This document shows, piece after piece, positions 35,658-45,854 of a stretch of 64,000 nt of DNA. The notes under the pieces are model-generated. The model did no database searches and was not told the origin of the DNA. It worked only from the letters and a program-made list of their open reading frames with translations. This DNA is from Moritella viscosa (GTDB lineage: Bacteria > Pseudomonadota > Gammaproteobacteria > Enterobacterales > Moritellaceae). Within the stretch, counting starts at the first letter, position 1. Each line of letters starts with the position of its first letter. The stretch spans positions 372,001 to 436,000 of the forward strand of contig LN554852.1 in the NCBI GenBank assembly GCA_000953735.1. Reading direction: 5' to 3'. A program made the position numbers and the translations under genes.

Positions 35658-37028
35658 ATGAAAACAGTCTTTTATGGCGTTATTTCTGCCATTGCATTGA
35701 GTTGTAATGTACAAGCAGCTGCTATCGATTTTTCTGAAGCTTGGTATCAAGTGGTACAGAAAAATGATGCATTGCAAGCAAAAAAAGAAGAAGTGAAGCA
35801 CTCTGAAGCATTACAGAGTGCGGCTAAGTCGCTCTATTTGCCGAATGTTGATATTACGGGCTCATATACTCATTTAAATAAACCGATAGAAGTCGATACA
35901 TCTGAGGTTAAGGCTAAATTAAATGCAACTCCTTTAGCCGCTTACGCGAGTATGATCCCTAATAGTATCCCCCTAACGAATCAAAATGTTGCTCATTCTT
36001 CATTGAATGCAGTATTGCCGATTTATACTGGCGGTCGAATTACCGCGGCACAAGATATTCGTGAAGCACAAGTGAGTGAAGCGGAAAGTAATTATGATTT
36101 AGCGACGCGTGCGACATTTACGCAATTGGTGCAGTATTATTTTGGGGTGGTGTTATCTGAGCAAGTGTATCAAGTTCGTCTCGATGCGGTGGATGCTTTA
36201 GCCGATCACCTTAATCACGCGATCAAATTAGAACAGCAAGGCCAAATAGCCAAAGTTGAACGACTCATGGCGCAAGTCTCGTTAGACAAAGCGCAAATTG
36301 AAGCGCAAAAATCGCTACGTGATTATGAAATTGCCAAACTTGCGTTAACCAAGATGTTAAAACAGCAAGATTCGGTATTACCAACCACGCCGTTATTTGT
36401 GAATAATAGTATTACTTCTGTTACGCCGTACTTAAGCAAAACATTAACAGACCATCCTGGTATTGCGATCTTAAATGCCAAACGAGAACAAGCGAAAGGC
36501 ATGGTTGAAATGGCTTCCGCTAAGCATTTACCAGAAGTGATGCTGTACGGTAATTATAATTTATATTCCGATGATTCTGTTATGGGCCAATCGGTACCTG
36601 AATGGATGGTCGGCGTTGGTGTTCGTATTCCTATTATAGAGCGTTCAGGTACTTCGCAAGAAGTCGTTGCAGCAAAAAGTTCAGTACGTCGGGTGAACTT
36701 ATTACAAATGCAAATGCAGCAAGATTTATCCATTCTAGTGGAAAAAACCTATGCCGAAATGAGCCAAGCGTTAGAAGAGTATAATTCTTTGGCATCGAGC
36801 CTAGCGTTATCAGAAGAAACTGTGGTGCTGCGCCAAAAGGCATTTAGCCAAGGTCTATCAACATCACTGGAAATGGCCGATGCACAGTTATATGCAACGA
36901 GTATTCGTGTTCAGCGTCTGTCTGCAAGCTATAACTATGTTAAATCACTTGCACAATTACTATCTGTTAGCGGCGATATCGATCGCTTTATGGACTATCT
37001 ACAAATCAATGGTATCGAGGTTAAATAA
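35658..37028 (+). CDS. TolC-family outer-membrane efflux protein
   Basis: A 456-residue outer-membrane channel subunit with a signal peptide (ISAIALSCNVQAAA). The alternating helical hairpins of TolC-like proteins are visible, with two OEP repeats (AWYQVVQKNDALQAKKEEV and LTDHPGIAILNAKREQAKGM). It starts an operon followed at once by an HlyD-type adaptor and two permeases, so it forms the exit duct of a tripartite export system. Confidence 0.85.
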   Translation: MKTVFYGVISAIALSCNVQAAAIDFSEAWYQVVQKNDALQAKKEEVKHSEALQSAAKSLYLPNVDITGSYTHLNKPIEVDTSEVKAKLNATPLAAYASMIPNSIPLTNQNVAHSSLNAVLPIYTGGRITAAQDIREAQVSEAESNYDLATRATFTQLVQYYFGVVLSEQVYQVRLDAVDALADHLNHAIKLEQQGQIAKVERLMAQVSLDKAQIEAQKSLRDYEIAKLALTKMLKQQDSVLPTTPLFVNNSITSVTPYLSKTLTDHPGIAILNAKREQAKGMVEMASAKHLPEVMLYGNYNLYSDDSVMGQSVPEWMVGVGVRIPIIERSGTSQEVVAAKSSVRRVNLLQMQMQQDLSILVEKTYAEMSQALEEYNSLASSLALSEETVVLRQKAFSQGLSTSLEMADAQLYATSIRVQRLSASYNYVKSLAQLLSVSGDIDRFMDYLQINGIEVK

Positions 37029-38027
37029 ATGAGTAACGTTAAAACAGGCATCATTGCTGTAGTCGCACTAGCTGTCATCGGTTGGCTGGCATTTGAATTT
37101 AATAGTGCTTACGAGCCGAAAAATATATTGCTACAAGGTCAAATAGAAGCCGAGCAATACAATATATCGTCTAAGATCCCTGGGCGTATTGCCTCGGTCG
37201 ATGTAAAAAAAGGCGAACTGGTTAGCCAAGGGCAATTAATTTTTTCATTGGCGAGTCCTGAATTAGAAGCGAAGTTAGCGCAAGCTAAAGCGGGTCGTTC
37301 AGCGGCAAGTGCGATGCGTAAGCAAGCTGAATCAGGTGCTCGTGAACAGCAAATTATTGCGGCTAACGATCAGTGGAAAAAAGCTCAAGCGGCAGCGGAG
37401 TTGATGGAAAAAACCTATCAGCGAGTTGATAATCTTTATAAAGACGGGGTATTGCCTGAGCAAAAACGCGATGAAGTCTACACCAAGTGGCAAGCAGCTA
37501 AATATACTCAAAATGCCGCCTATCAAGGTTATCAAATGGCTAAAGAAGGGGCGCGTAAAGAAACCAAACAAGCGGCTATCGAACAAGAGCGTATGGCGGA
37601 AGGTGTGGTTGCTGAAGTCGAGTCTTACACTAAAGATACTAAACAATACGCACAGCGTGATGGTGAAGTGGTACAGATATTATTAAAAGAGGGTGAGCTT
37701 GCACCGACTGGTTTTCCTGTGGTGAGTATTGTTGATATTAACGATAGCTGGGCGGTATTTAATATTCGTGAGGATTTATTACCACGGTTGAAAAAAGGCA
37801 CGTTATTAACGGCGCGAATTCCTGCATTAGGTGAGGGGACATACCAATACCAAATATCTCATATTGCAGTGATGGGGGATTATGCGACGTGGCGCTCGAC
37901 AGACAGTGCGAAAGGGTTCGATTTACGTACTTTTGAAATTGAAGCAAGACCTGTTAAGCCTATTGCTGATCTACGTGTCGGTATGAGTGTATTAGTTGAG
38001 CTGGCTCCGTCAGCGACTGCGCAGTAA
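37029..38027 (+). CDS. HlyD-family membrane fusion protein
   Basis: A 332-residue periplasmic adaptor with one N-terminal membrane span (IIAVVALAVIGWLAFEF). The lipoyl-like halves are NISSKIPGRIASVDVKKGEL and YAQRDGEVVQILLKEGELAP, separated by a coiled-coil hairpin (about 80-200). It starts right after the tolC-like stop. It should link the permeases to the outer-membrane channel. Confidence 0.85.
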   Translation: MSNVKTGIIAVVALAVIGWLAFEFNSAYEPKNILLQGQIEAEQYNISSKIPGRIASVDVKKGELVSQGQLIFSLASPELEAKLAQAKAGRSAASAMRKQAESGAREQQIIAANDQWKKAQAAAELMEKTYQRVDNLYKDGVLPEQKRDEVYTKWQAAKYTQNAAYQGYQMAKEGARKETKQAAIEQERMAEGVVAEVESYTKDTKQYAQRDGEVVQILLKEGELAPTGFPVVSIVDINDSWAVFNIREDLLPRLKKGTLLTARIPALGEGTYQYQISHIAVMGDYATWRSTDSAKGFDLRTFEIEARPVKPIADLRVGMSVLVELAPSATAQ

Positions 38028-38036
38028 GTCGGTTTG

Positions 38037-39245
38037 ATGATGAGTTTATTTATTACTCAGGTCAAAGCGGTTTGGCAGCGGGAAAACCAGCTTATATTGG
38101 CATCGAAATGGCAACTATCACTGGTGACTTGGTTACCAATTGCTTGCATGTTGTTGGTGTATGCTATTTTTTCACAGGGTATTCCACGTGATCTTGCGGT
38201 CGCGGTTGTTGATCAAGACCACAGCCGATTGTCACGCAGTTTGGTGCGTTATATTGATGGCAGTCCTTCGCTTGCTGTGACAGCTCAATTGACAAATATT
38301 GCCGAAGGTAAAGCATTAATGCAGCGTGGTGAGGTGTATGCAGTTGTGCACATTCCGCGTGAGTTTGAAAAGCAAATTTATCTCGCGATGACTCCGGAAG
38401 TCAGTACTTTCTACAATGCGCAGTATGTATTAATTGGTAAGCTGGTATCGTCGAATATGGCGAAGACCTTTGCTACGTTTACGGCACAAATTGATGCAGT
38501 TAAAACGTTGGCAAGTGGGGGGAACCTCGCTGTGATTAAAGGGGCCGTTGCGCCGATCTCAACGCAAGTTAACCCACTTTATAATACGTCAACTAACTAT
38601 GTACCTTTCTTAGTCACAGCCGCGGTTCCTGCATTATGGCAAATCTTTATTTTGGTGTCGGTGCTGTTGGCATTTGGCTTGGAATATAAAAACAATACCC
38701 AAAATAACTGGTTTCAGCGTGCGGATGGTGCCGTCGTTAGTGCTGTGATTGGCAAGTTATTACCCTATACCTTACTTTCTGTTGTCCATGGTTTATTATT
38801 TTTAAGTTTCTTTTACGGTTATTTAAGTTTACCCATGCACGGTAATTGGGGGTATTTATTGTTAATTCTGGTCGCAGGGGTATTAGCGGGGCAAGCGATA
38901 GCATTATTTATCTTTACATTAACTATGAACTTGACTCAAGCAATTAGTATGGGCGCGGCCTATTCTGCGCCTGCATTTGCATTTATGGGGGTGACATTTC
39001 CAGCCGAAAGTATGCCGCAGTTAGCACAAATATGGCGTTCGTTATTACCGATTACACATTATATGCAGTTGCAAATAGGGCAGGTTAATTACGGGCAAGA
39101 CTTTATGACCTTGTTACCGCAACTCACGTCATTAGGCTTCTTTGTATTGACACTCGTCGTGGCAATATTTCGTATTAAGCGTCATCGTGATCTCGCCGTT
39201 TTGAATAATGAAAACAAACCAGCAATGGGGCATGAAGATGAATAA
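38037..39245 (+). CDS. ABC-2 type permease subunit
   Basis: A membrane permease of about 402 residues with an N-terminal span, a large periplasmic domain (about 50-180, with VAVVDQDHSRLSRSLVRYI) and five C-terminal spans, as in ABC-2 exporters of the YhiH/YbhR type. ATG at 38037 starts 9 bp after the adaptor gene; an earlier TTG is next to it. It overlaps the next permease gene by 8 bp. Its likely partner ATPase is not encoded in this operon. Confidence 0.8.
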   Translation: MMSLFITQVKAVWQRENQLILASKWQLSLVTWLPIACMLLVYAIFSQGIPRDLAVAVVDQDHSRLSRSLVRYIDGSPSLAVTAQLTNIAEGKALMQRGEVYAVVHIPREFEKQIYLAMTPEVSTFYNAQYVLIGKLVSSNMAKTFATFTAQIDAVKTLASGGNLAVIKGAVAPISTQVNPLYNTSTNYVPFLVTAAVPALWQIFILVSVLLAFGLEYKNNTQNNWFQRADGAVVSAVIGKLLPYTLLSVVHGLLFLSFFYGYLSLPMHGNWGYLLLILVAGVLAGQAIALFIFTLTMNLTQAISMGAAYSAPAFAFMGVTFPAESMPQLAQIWRSLLPITHYMQLQIGQVNYGQDFMTLLPQLTSLGFFVLTLVVAIFRIKRHRDLAVLNNENKPAMGHEDE

Positions 39246-40404
39246 ATTCTTGGCACTTGTTGTACTCGAAATAAAAAGTATTTTTGCCGACCGTAGTATT
39301 TTGTTGACTATATTTGGTGGCATTATTATGTACTCGATCTTGTATCCGTTACCGTATTCTCAGCAAGTATCAAGAAATGCTGAAATAGTGGTTATTGATT
39401 ATGATCGCAGTTCGATGAGTCGCGAATTAATACGCATGGTTAATGCCAGTCCTGATACCCGTATTACTGGTCAAGTTGATTCTGTCAGGGATGCTGAAGC
39501 GTTAATTGAGCAAGGGGGAATTAAAGGGTTCTTAATTATTCCTGAACATTTCCGCCGTGATTTATTGATGAAAAAAGCGGTCACCTTATCGCTAGGTGGT
39601 GATGCTACTTACTTTATGACGTATTCGACCATCGCATCGGGGATCCTGAAAGCGGGCGGAACATTATCAGCGCAGATTAAAGTGGTGAGATTAACGGTTG
39701 ATAAAGAAAATATCTTGTTAGCCAAGCAACAGTGGCAGCCCGCTTCGTTAAATCTACAACCTGTGTTTAATCAGGTAAATGGTTATTTGGATTATGTGGT
39801 GCCAGCGGTGTTTATTCTGATCTTGCAGCAAACGTTATTAATTGGCAGTGGTATCTTATCTGGCAGCCAAAACGAACGTTCAAGGGCGAAAGAACAAGGC
39901 TATTGGTTAACCGCGTCACCGACATTATTGTTACTAGCACGTAGCTGTGTGTTCCTCAGCTTGTATCTGGTATTTAGTTTGTATTACTTTGGTTTGGCAT
40001 TGGATATTTATGGTGTTAACCGCCTGGCGGCAGCATGGGATATCCTTAAGCTACTGGTCCCTTTCTTGTTGGCCGTTGTGTGTCTTGGGGTAGCCTTAGG
40101 GCAATTGTATAACCAAGCTGAAACGGCGACGCAGGTTATCTTATTTAGCTCAATGCCAGTATTGTTCAGTAGTGGTTTTGTTTGGCCTGTGAGTGAAATT
40201 CCAACTTGGCTCGTTGCAGTATCGCAATTATTCCCAAGTACCGCCGCTATCCAAGGTTTGTTGCAATTAAATCAAATGGGCGCCAATTTTGAGATGGTAA
40301 GGCACTTTCAAACTCAATTGTTAATCCAAGGGTTTGTCTATGCACTATTAGCCATTATTTTACTGCGTTACAAACAGCGTAAATATAGAATAAGTGCAGT
40401 TTAA
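39238..40404 (+). CDS. ABC-2 type permease subunit
   Basis: A 388-residue paralogue of the upstream permease with the same layout: N-terminal span, periplasmic domain containing VVIDYDRSSMSRELIRMV, then C-terminal spans. Start ATG 39238 overlaps the previous stop. The two would form a heterodimeric export pore. No nucleotide-binding subunit follows; the next gene is an unrelated YbaK-like protein. Confidence 0.8.
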   Translation: MNKFLALVVLEIKSIFADRSILLTIFGGIIMYSILYPLPYSQQVSRNAEIVVIDYDRSSMSRELIRMVNASPDTRITGQVDSVRDAEALIEQGGIKGFLIIPEHFRRDLLMKKAVTLSLGGDATYFMTYSTIASGILKAGGTLSAQIKVVRLTVDKENILLAKQQWQPASLNLQPVFNQVNGYLDYVVPAVFILILQQTLLIGSGILSGSQNERSRAKEQGYWLTASPTLLLLARSCVFLSLYLVFSLYYFGLALDIYGVNRLAAAWDILKLLVPFLLAVVCLGVALGQLYNQAETATQVILFSSMPVLFSSGFVWPVSEIPTWLVAVSQLFPSTAAIQGLLQLNQMGANFEMVRHFQTQLLIQGFVYALLAIILLRYKQRKYRISAV

Positions 40405-40497
40405 TATCATTCGTTAAATAATGCGGTGATTAACTCGCGTTGTGGCGATTTAGCTTCCATACTTTGCTTGTTGAAAGAGTATTTTATGGAGGCTGAA

Positions 40498-41007
40498 ATG
40501 AGTATGGCAACCAAAGTTGGCCAGTTCTTGGCTAGTCACAATATCGATTTTAGTTTAGTTAAGCATCGTCACACGGCAAGTTCATTTAATTCTGCACTAT
40601 CTGCACACGTTCCCAGTTCACAAGTCACTAAAGCGGTCATTTTACGTGACATTGGCGGCGATTATCTCATGGCTGTAGTACCTGCAAACAAGCATGTATT
40701 AATTGGTGAGATTAACCGGCAAACAGGAAAGCAGTATTATTTATTGGCAGAGCATGAATTAGCGACGTTATTTCAAGATTGTGAACCTGGGGCTATCCCC
40801 TCACTCGGGCAGATTTATGGTATGGATATGCTAGTGGATGATACGTTGTTTGAACAGGAACAATTGTTTATTGAATCGGGTGATCACATGAATCTAATTA
40901 ATTTAGATAAACGCCAGTTTGGCAAAGCGGTGGGCAGTTTACCGCATAGCCATATTAGCGGGTATAGCTTTAAAGAAGGGCCGTTATTTGAACGTCGTGA
41001 CCTCTGA
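40498..41007 (+). CDS. YbaK/aaRS-associated-domain protein
   Basis: A 169-residue protein of the YbaK/ProX superfamily, which removes wrong amino acids from tRNA. It starts at ATG 40498, six nt after GGAGG; earlier in-frame starts lack such a site. Motifs KHRHTASSFNSALSAHVP (about 20-38), VTKAVILRD with the conserved Lys, and IPSLGQIYGMDMLVD fit the fold. The exact substrate cannot be told. A terminator follows at about 41045-41073. Confidence 0.75.
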   Translation: MSMATKVGQFLASHNIDFSLVKHRHTASSFNSALSAHVPSSQVTKAVILRDIGGDYLMAVVPANKHVLIGEINRQTGKQYYLLAEHELATLFQDCEPGAIPSLGQIYGMDMLVDDTLFEQEQLFIESGDHMNLINLDKRQFGKAVGSLPHSHISGYSFKEGPLFERRDL

Positions 41008-41044
41008 GTGATATCGATTGCTACAAAGATGAATAGGAATAAAA

Positions 41045-41073
41045 ATGGGAGCCATATTTGGCTCCCATTTTTG
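41045..41073. terminator. Bidirectional terminator
   Basis: ATGGGAGCC/GGCTCCCAT stem with flanking A- and T-runs, between the YbaK-like gene and convergent mscS. Confidence 0.85.
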
Positions 41074-41115
41074 TTTACACTAAAGAATCTATCAAAAACT
41101 ATCTATGACCAAACA

Positions 41116-41967
41116 TTAGCTTGCTGGTGGTGTTGGATTACCTTGTACATGCAAGTCTAATTGTGGATACGGGATCGCAATACCAGCAGCGTCAAGTGCA
41201 AGTTTAAGCTCTTCTTGCATGCTGAAATAAGCACCCCAGTAATCGCTAGTTTTAACCCAAGGGCGTACAGCGAAGTTTACTGATGAATCCGCTAATTCTA
41301 GGATACCGACTGTGTAATCTGGATCTTGTAGGGTAAATTCGTTGTTTTTAATAACATCAATTAAGATCGCTTTCGTTTGCTTAATGTCTGCGTCATACGA
41401 CACGCCAACTACAAGGTCTAAACGACGTTTACCTAATGCAGAATAGTTAGTAATTGTACCATCCATGATTGCGGCATTCGGTGCGATCACAACTTTGTTA
41501 TCCGGTGTGATTAAACGTGTAGAGAAGATAGTAATTTCATCAACTGTACCTGCTACACCCGCAGCCTCAATGTAATCACCGATGCGACAAGGACGGAAGA
41601 TAACGATAAGTACACCCGCAGCAAAGTTGGAAAGTGAACCTTGCAAAGCAAGACCTACCGCTAAACCCGCGGCACCGACAATCGCGACCAGAGAGGCTGT
41701 TTGCACCCCAAACTGACTAAGGGTGGCAATGATAGTAAATATAAATACTAGCGACCATGCCATGTTACTTATAAAAGAGACTACCGTATCATCTATATCA
41801 CGTTTTAATAGTAATTTTGAGGTTATTTTTTTCATTACGCCAGCAAGGTATTTACCGACGATAAAAATGACTAACGCTAACAATATTTTTGTACCGTAAA
41901 TAGTGGCAAGCTCAGGCGCTTGCTCGAGTAGTTTTTCAAGATATTCCATGGATGAGGTTCCTATCAT
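41116..41967 (-). CDS. mscS: small-conductance mechanosensitive channel MscS
   Basis: A 283-residue inner-membrane channel that opens on hypo-osmotic shock. Three spans are visible; the pore-lining third has the Gly/Ala packing pattern VGAAGLAVGLALQGSLSNFA, followed by FRPCRIGDYIE at the start of the cytoplasmic beta domain. The length equals E. coli MscS (286). The second ATG (MEYLEKLLE) six residues in could be the true start. Confidence 0.92.
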   Translation of the reverse strand: MIGTSSMEYLEKLLEQAPELATIYGTKILLALVIFIVGKYLAGVMKKITSKLLLKRDIDDTVVSFISNMAWSLVFIFTIIATLSQFGVQTASLVAIVGAAGLAVGLALQGSLSNFAAGVLIVIFRPCRIGDYIEAAGVAGTVDEITIFSTRLITPDNKVVIAPNAAIMDGTITNYSALGKRRLDLVVGVSYDADIKQTKAILIDVIKNNEFTLQDPDYTVGILELADSSVNFAVRPWVKTSDYWGAYFSMQEELKLALDAAGIAIPYPQLDLHVQGNPTPPAS

Positions 41968-42078
41968 TTAGAGTGTTAAATATACATATACAGCATAGGC
42001 TATTCTACGACTATATTAGTCGACCTTTATTGATATGTTACATTATTTCTAATCATTGACATGGTTTATTATTAATAT

Positions 42079-42816
42079 TTATTTTTGGCGAATGGCTTGT
42101 GCTTCAATCGTTACCGCATCGTGGCGCCAATACTCCAGATCACAATCGAGTAACTGACCATGTTGATCATAGTTCACTCGTTCTATATACATGGCTGCAC
42201 AACCTGATGTCGCACGTAAAGGCGCGGCGGTATCGGCAATTAATGACGATGAACGGATACGATAATGAGTGCATTGATAAAGCGTATTGTAGTGTTGCTG
42301 ATAAATATCGGTTAATGATGCTGATAGGTCGTGACTGAGTAAATTCGGTAATCGTTCAGGTAATACATAATTTGTCACGAGAACAACCGGGCGTTCATCT
42401 AAATAACGCACTCGATGAATACGGATCACTTCAGTCTGTGGTGCTATTTGTAATAATTGCGCAATCTGTTTATCGGCAGGTACCATGGTGGCACTGAGCA
42501 ATTCTGTTTTCGGAATACGCTTTTGGCTAAGGGCAAGGTTGTGAAAATTGGTGGTATTGGTTGGATCGTAACGTAATGGTTCAGGGGAAATAAACCAGCC
42601 GCGACGGTCTTCACGATATACCCGACCTTCAGATTCCAATAAAGACAATGCTTCGCGTAGTGTCACGCGGGTAGTATGGAACGCTTCTGCAAGTTTGCGT
42701 TCTGACATTAACTTTTGTCCTGAGGTTAATAATCCCGATTCGATTTGTTGTAGGATTTCTTCTTTAATTTTTAGATATTGCACAAAAGCCTCTGTTATTA
42801 ATGCTGTTGACGCCAA
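42079..42816 (-). CDS. phnR: phosphonate-utilisation regulator PhnR, GntR/UTRA type
   Basis: A 245-residue transcription regulator. The winged helix lies at about 15-75 (LMSERKLAEAFHTTRVTLRE), followed by a UTRA ligand-binding domain (IRIHRVRYLDERPVVLVTNY). Such regulators sit with AEP transport genes and sense AEP or a derivative. It overlaps the permease gene by 19 bp as the last gene of the transport operon. Three palindromes (45646, 46895, 47116) are its likely operators. Confidence 0.85.
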   Translation of the reverse strand: MASTALITEAFVQYLKIKEEILQQIESGLLTSGQKLMSERKLAEAFHTTRVTLREALSLLESEGRVYREDRRGWFISPEPLRYDPTNTTNFHNLALSQKRIPKTELLSATMVPADKQIAQLLQIAPQTEVIRIHRVRYLDERPVVLVTNYVLPERLPNLLSHDLSASLTDIYQQHYNTLYQCTHYRIRSSSLIADTAAPLRATSGCAAMYIERVNYDQHGQLLDCDLEYWRHDAVTIEAQAIRQK

Positions 42817-44519
42817 GCTTGAGTTCGCTTATTGATAAACGATGCCACAATTAAATGAATCACTTTAGCTATCGCCGCGGTGATTAAGATCATCACTGCC
42901 ATCGCTGCCGCAGAACCTGTTTGTCCGGCATCATCCATATTTAATACTGACACGGATGCTGGAATGGTATCGGTCGCATACAAGAATACAACGGCTGATG
43001 TGGTGGTCAACGCATTGATAAACAAATAGGCGGCAATATCCATAATCGCAGGTGTACAAATTGGCAGTGTAATGATAAAGAATGATTTGTACTGTGGCAT
43101 TTTTATCGATGCTGAAATCGCTTCTATCTCTGCTGGTAATTGTTTTAACGCCGTTAATGCTGTCATGTGACCAACGGTGTAGTAATGTACCACGGTATTA
43201 ACCACCAGTAAGATCATGGTTGCATACAAGCCATTAAGTGGATTATTTATATCATTAAAAAAGAAAATATAACCCAAGCCTAATACGATACCTGGTACCG
43301 CCATTGGAATAATGGTGATCATTTGTAATAGCTGACGTATTGGTTCAAAACCACGGCCTTTTTCAATCACGTAGGCCCCAATAAAAATAATTACCGTACC
43401 GATAACAGCAACCCAGCTTGCTAACGTTAATGAGTTAAAGTAAGGGGACCAACCATAGGTGCTCACTTCACTAAAGTTATAATTGTTAAAGCTTAATGTT
43501 AAGTTCCATGGCCAGAATGTGACAAATGATGCGTATATTGCCATGCCGATAATGGTGATAATCGCCAAGCCTATCGTACTACAGAATAAGAAGCAGACAC
43601 CATCTCGCAATTTATCTGGTTTGGGTGTGTAAGCGACAGAGCGTGAATCAAATAGGTTTTGTTGTTTACGCTGTACGCGACGATCAATGGCAAAAGCCAG
43701 TACTGCTGGTAATAGTAGTAACACACTGGTTACTGCACCCATGGCAAAATTTTGCTGACCAACTACTTGCTTGAAGATATCTGTTGCTAGTACGTTATAG
43801 CTGCCACCAATTACTTTGGGTACACCAAAATCACACACGACTAAGGTAAATACTAAAATGAGTGTGCTAATCACGCCGTATTTTGCTGCGGGCAGTGTCA
43901 CCATGAAAAATGTTTTGACCGGATGATTTTTTAATACGGTTGCGGCTTCATATAAACGGGCATCGGAAGTGCGTAATGCAGTGGTTAAAATCATTAGCGC
44001 ATGAGGGAAGGTCCAGAATGTTAGGCCGATGGTGATACCGACAACACCGTAAATGGATGCTCCACCGAGTAACTCTTTGGCAATGCCTTGATTACCGAAT
44101 AAGTAAATTAAACTCAGTGCTGGTAATAATGATGGTGCTAAGATCGGCGCCGAGCCAATAATTTGAAATAAGGTTTTAAATGGCATGCAGCTACGGGTTA
44201 ATGCATAAGCATAACTAAATGCTAATAGCCCAACGATCGCTGTTGTTACTAATCCCACCGTGACTGTATTTGCAATCGAGTTGAGCATAGCACTGGATGC
44301 AAAATATGCAGTGAAATTTGCTAAACCAATAAAATCACCATCAATATCTTGGACGCTTTTGGCAAACATGCTGAACATAGGCGCTAAAATGAAAAAGCCC
44401 ATCAGCACGGTTAAGATAATTAAAATGCTGGCAAGAATGGCGCTATCTCGGCTAAACGCTAATGTGAGTTTTTGTATATAATTTGGCGTAGTCAGCTTTT
44501 TATTGATGCTCGTATCCAT
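42798..44519 (-). CDS. 2-aminoethylphosphonate ABC transporter permease
   Basis: A 573-residue inner-membrane permease with about 12 spans in two halves, each carrying an EAA-like loop (DARLYEAATVLKNHPVKTFF and LPAEIEAISASIKMPQYKSF) for the ATPase. It is therefore a fusion of the two permease subunits, as in the PhnU-type AEP importers of Vibrio relatives. It works with PhnS and PhnT encoded upstream. Intact. Confidence 0.88.
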   Translation of the reverse strand: MDTSINKKLTTPNYIQKLTLAFSRDSAILASILIILTVLMGFFILAPMFSMFAKSVQDIDGDFIGLANFTAYFASSAMLNSIANTVTVGLVTTAIVGLLAFSYAYALTRSCMPFKTLFQIIGSAPILAPSLLPALSLIYLFGNQGIAKELLGGASIYGVVGITIGLTFWTFPHALMILTTALRTSDARLYEAATVLKNHPVKTFFMVTLPAAKYGVISTLILVFTLVVCDFGVPKVIGGSYNVLATDIFKQVVGQQNFAMGAVTSVLLLLPAVLAFAIDRRVQRKQQNLFDSRSVAYTPKPDKLRDGVCFLFCSTIGLAIITIIGMAIYASFVTFWPWNLTLSFNNYNFSEVSTYGWSPYFNSLTLASWVAVIGTVIIFIGAYVIEKGRGFEPIRQLLQMITIIPMAVPGIVLGLGYIFFFNDINNPLNGLYATMILLVVNTVVHYYTVGHMTALTALKQLPAEIEAISASIKMPQYKSFFIITLPICTPAIMDIAAYLFINALTTTSAVVFLYATDTIPASVSVLNMDDAGQTGSAAAMAVMILITAAIAKVIHLIVASFINKRTQAWRQQH

Positions 44520-44520
44520 A

Positions 44521-45639
44521 TTAAGCCTCTACCGCTTGTGTGTTTACCCTGATTGATGAGTTACTTTGTTTACGTGGAAATATATGGGTGTAATTGTCGC
44601 TATAACGAATACGGCGGAATTCACCAGTGATTAAACCGAGTGATCTTACTTCTCGAATCGGTACGTCAACTTTAATCATAGGGGCATTCATATTACCCGT
44701 TAGTTGGCACTCTGCTCGCACATAAGTCCCTTAGAATTCCATTGCTTTTACTTGTATGGGTAAATCTTGCGGATCGTCACTAAATTGAATGTCTTCAGGA
44801 CGTACAGCTAAGTCAAACATGTCACCACGGTTTAACGTTTCTTTTGGTTTTGGTAGTAGGGTGTCAGCAATACGGATTTTCTGATCACTGATCACAGAGC
44901 TGGCAATGAAGTTCATGTTCCCGACAAATTCAGCGACAAAGCGTGAGGCTGGTTTATCGTAAATTTCTTGTGGGGTACCCACTTGTTCAATCACGCCGTG
45001 ATTCATGACCACAATTCGGTCTGCCATCGCTAAAGCTTCTTCTTGGTCATGGGTTACCATTATCGTGGTAATACCGAGTTTACGTTGCAGGGTACGGATC
45101 TCATCACGTAAATGAGCACGCACTTGGGCATCCAACGCCGAAAGTGGCTCATCTAACAGTAATAATCCCGGTGATAACGCTAATGCACGTGCCAGTGCAA
45201 CGCGTTGTTGTTGGCCGCCTGATAGTTGGTTCGGGTATTTGGGCGCGGAATCAGCTAAGCCAATAATCCCCAACCAATGGTTAACAATGTCCACTGCTTC
45301 GGCCACTGATTTACCTTGGTTGTGTAAACCAACACTGATATTTTCGGCAACTGTTAGGTTGGGGAATAGTGCATATGATTGAAATACAATGCCGAAATCG
45401 CGCTTCTCTGGCGGCAAGAAAGTGGTGTCTTTACCGTCTTGTAAAATGCAACCTGAAGTGGCTAAATCAAGCCCGGCAATAGCGCGTAATAGCGTGGTTT
45501 TCCCACAGCCTGATGGGCCTAAAAAACAGATGAACTCGCCTTGGTTTATCTGCAAGGAAATATCGTTTAATGCAGTGAAACCACCGAATTTTTTAACAAG
45601 ATTATTGATGTTGAGATACGTGTTCATCTGGCTACTCAT
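44521..45639 (-). pseudogene. phnT: AEP ABC transporter ATPase PhnT with in-frame stop
   Basis: The ATPase half is intact: Walker A GPSGCGKTT, signature [15 protein letters not shown], Walker [14 protein letters not shown] and the H-loop VTHDQEEALA. The reading stops at TAA (44731-44733) after KAMEF, but the same frame goes on GTYVRAECQLTGNMNAP to a stop at 44521. One base change (for example TTA to TAA) would explain it. The 302-residue product lacks about 70 C-terminal residues of the regulatory TOBE-like domain and may still work. Two bases separate it from the permease gene. A sequencing error is the alternative. Confidence 0.8.
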
Positions 45640-45645
45640 AAGTTA

Positions 45646-45661
45646 TTTGGACTATACCAGT
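45646..45661. promoter_or_regulatory. Putative PhnR operator before phnT
   Basis: TTTGGACTATACCAGT is the exact reverse complement of the site before phnW (47116-47131). It lies a few bases upstream of the phnT start, so binding would block transcription. Confidence 0.65.
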
Positions 45662-45790
45662 ATGGTAGGCAGCATTAGTGACAGTTTGATGACAGTTGGA
45701 GTGTTTTTAGTAGTATTTACAATTATTTATAATATTTCATAACGAAATGTTAGTCTTGTTTATGCGGATAATAATTGGCTATAAAAGATA

Positions 45791-45820
45791 AAGCTAAGCG
45801 TTATAAATAACGCCTAGCTT
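45791..45820 (-). terminator. phnS terminator
   Basis: AAGCTAAGCGTTAT/ATAACGCCTAGCTT stem with one mismatch, then a TCTTTTAT tail on the minus strand. It partly separates phnS from phnT. Confidence 0.6.
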
Positions 45821-45854
45821 GTTAATTTTAATGCTTAATTAGCACAACTAACGA

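Noticed and set aside
44731-44733. Stop in phnT as a selenocysteine codon
   Set aside because: The codon is TAA, not TGA, and no insertion structure is seen.
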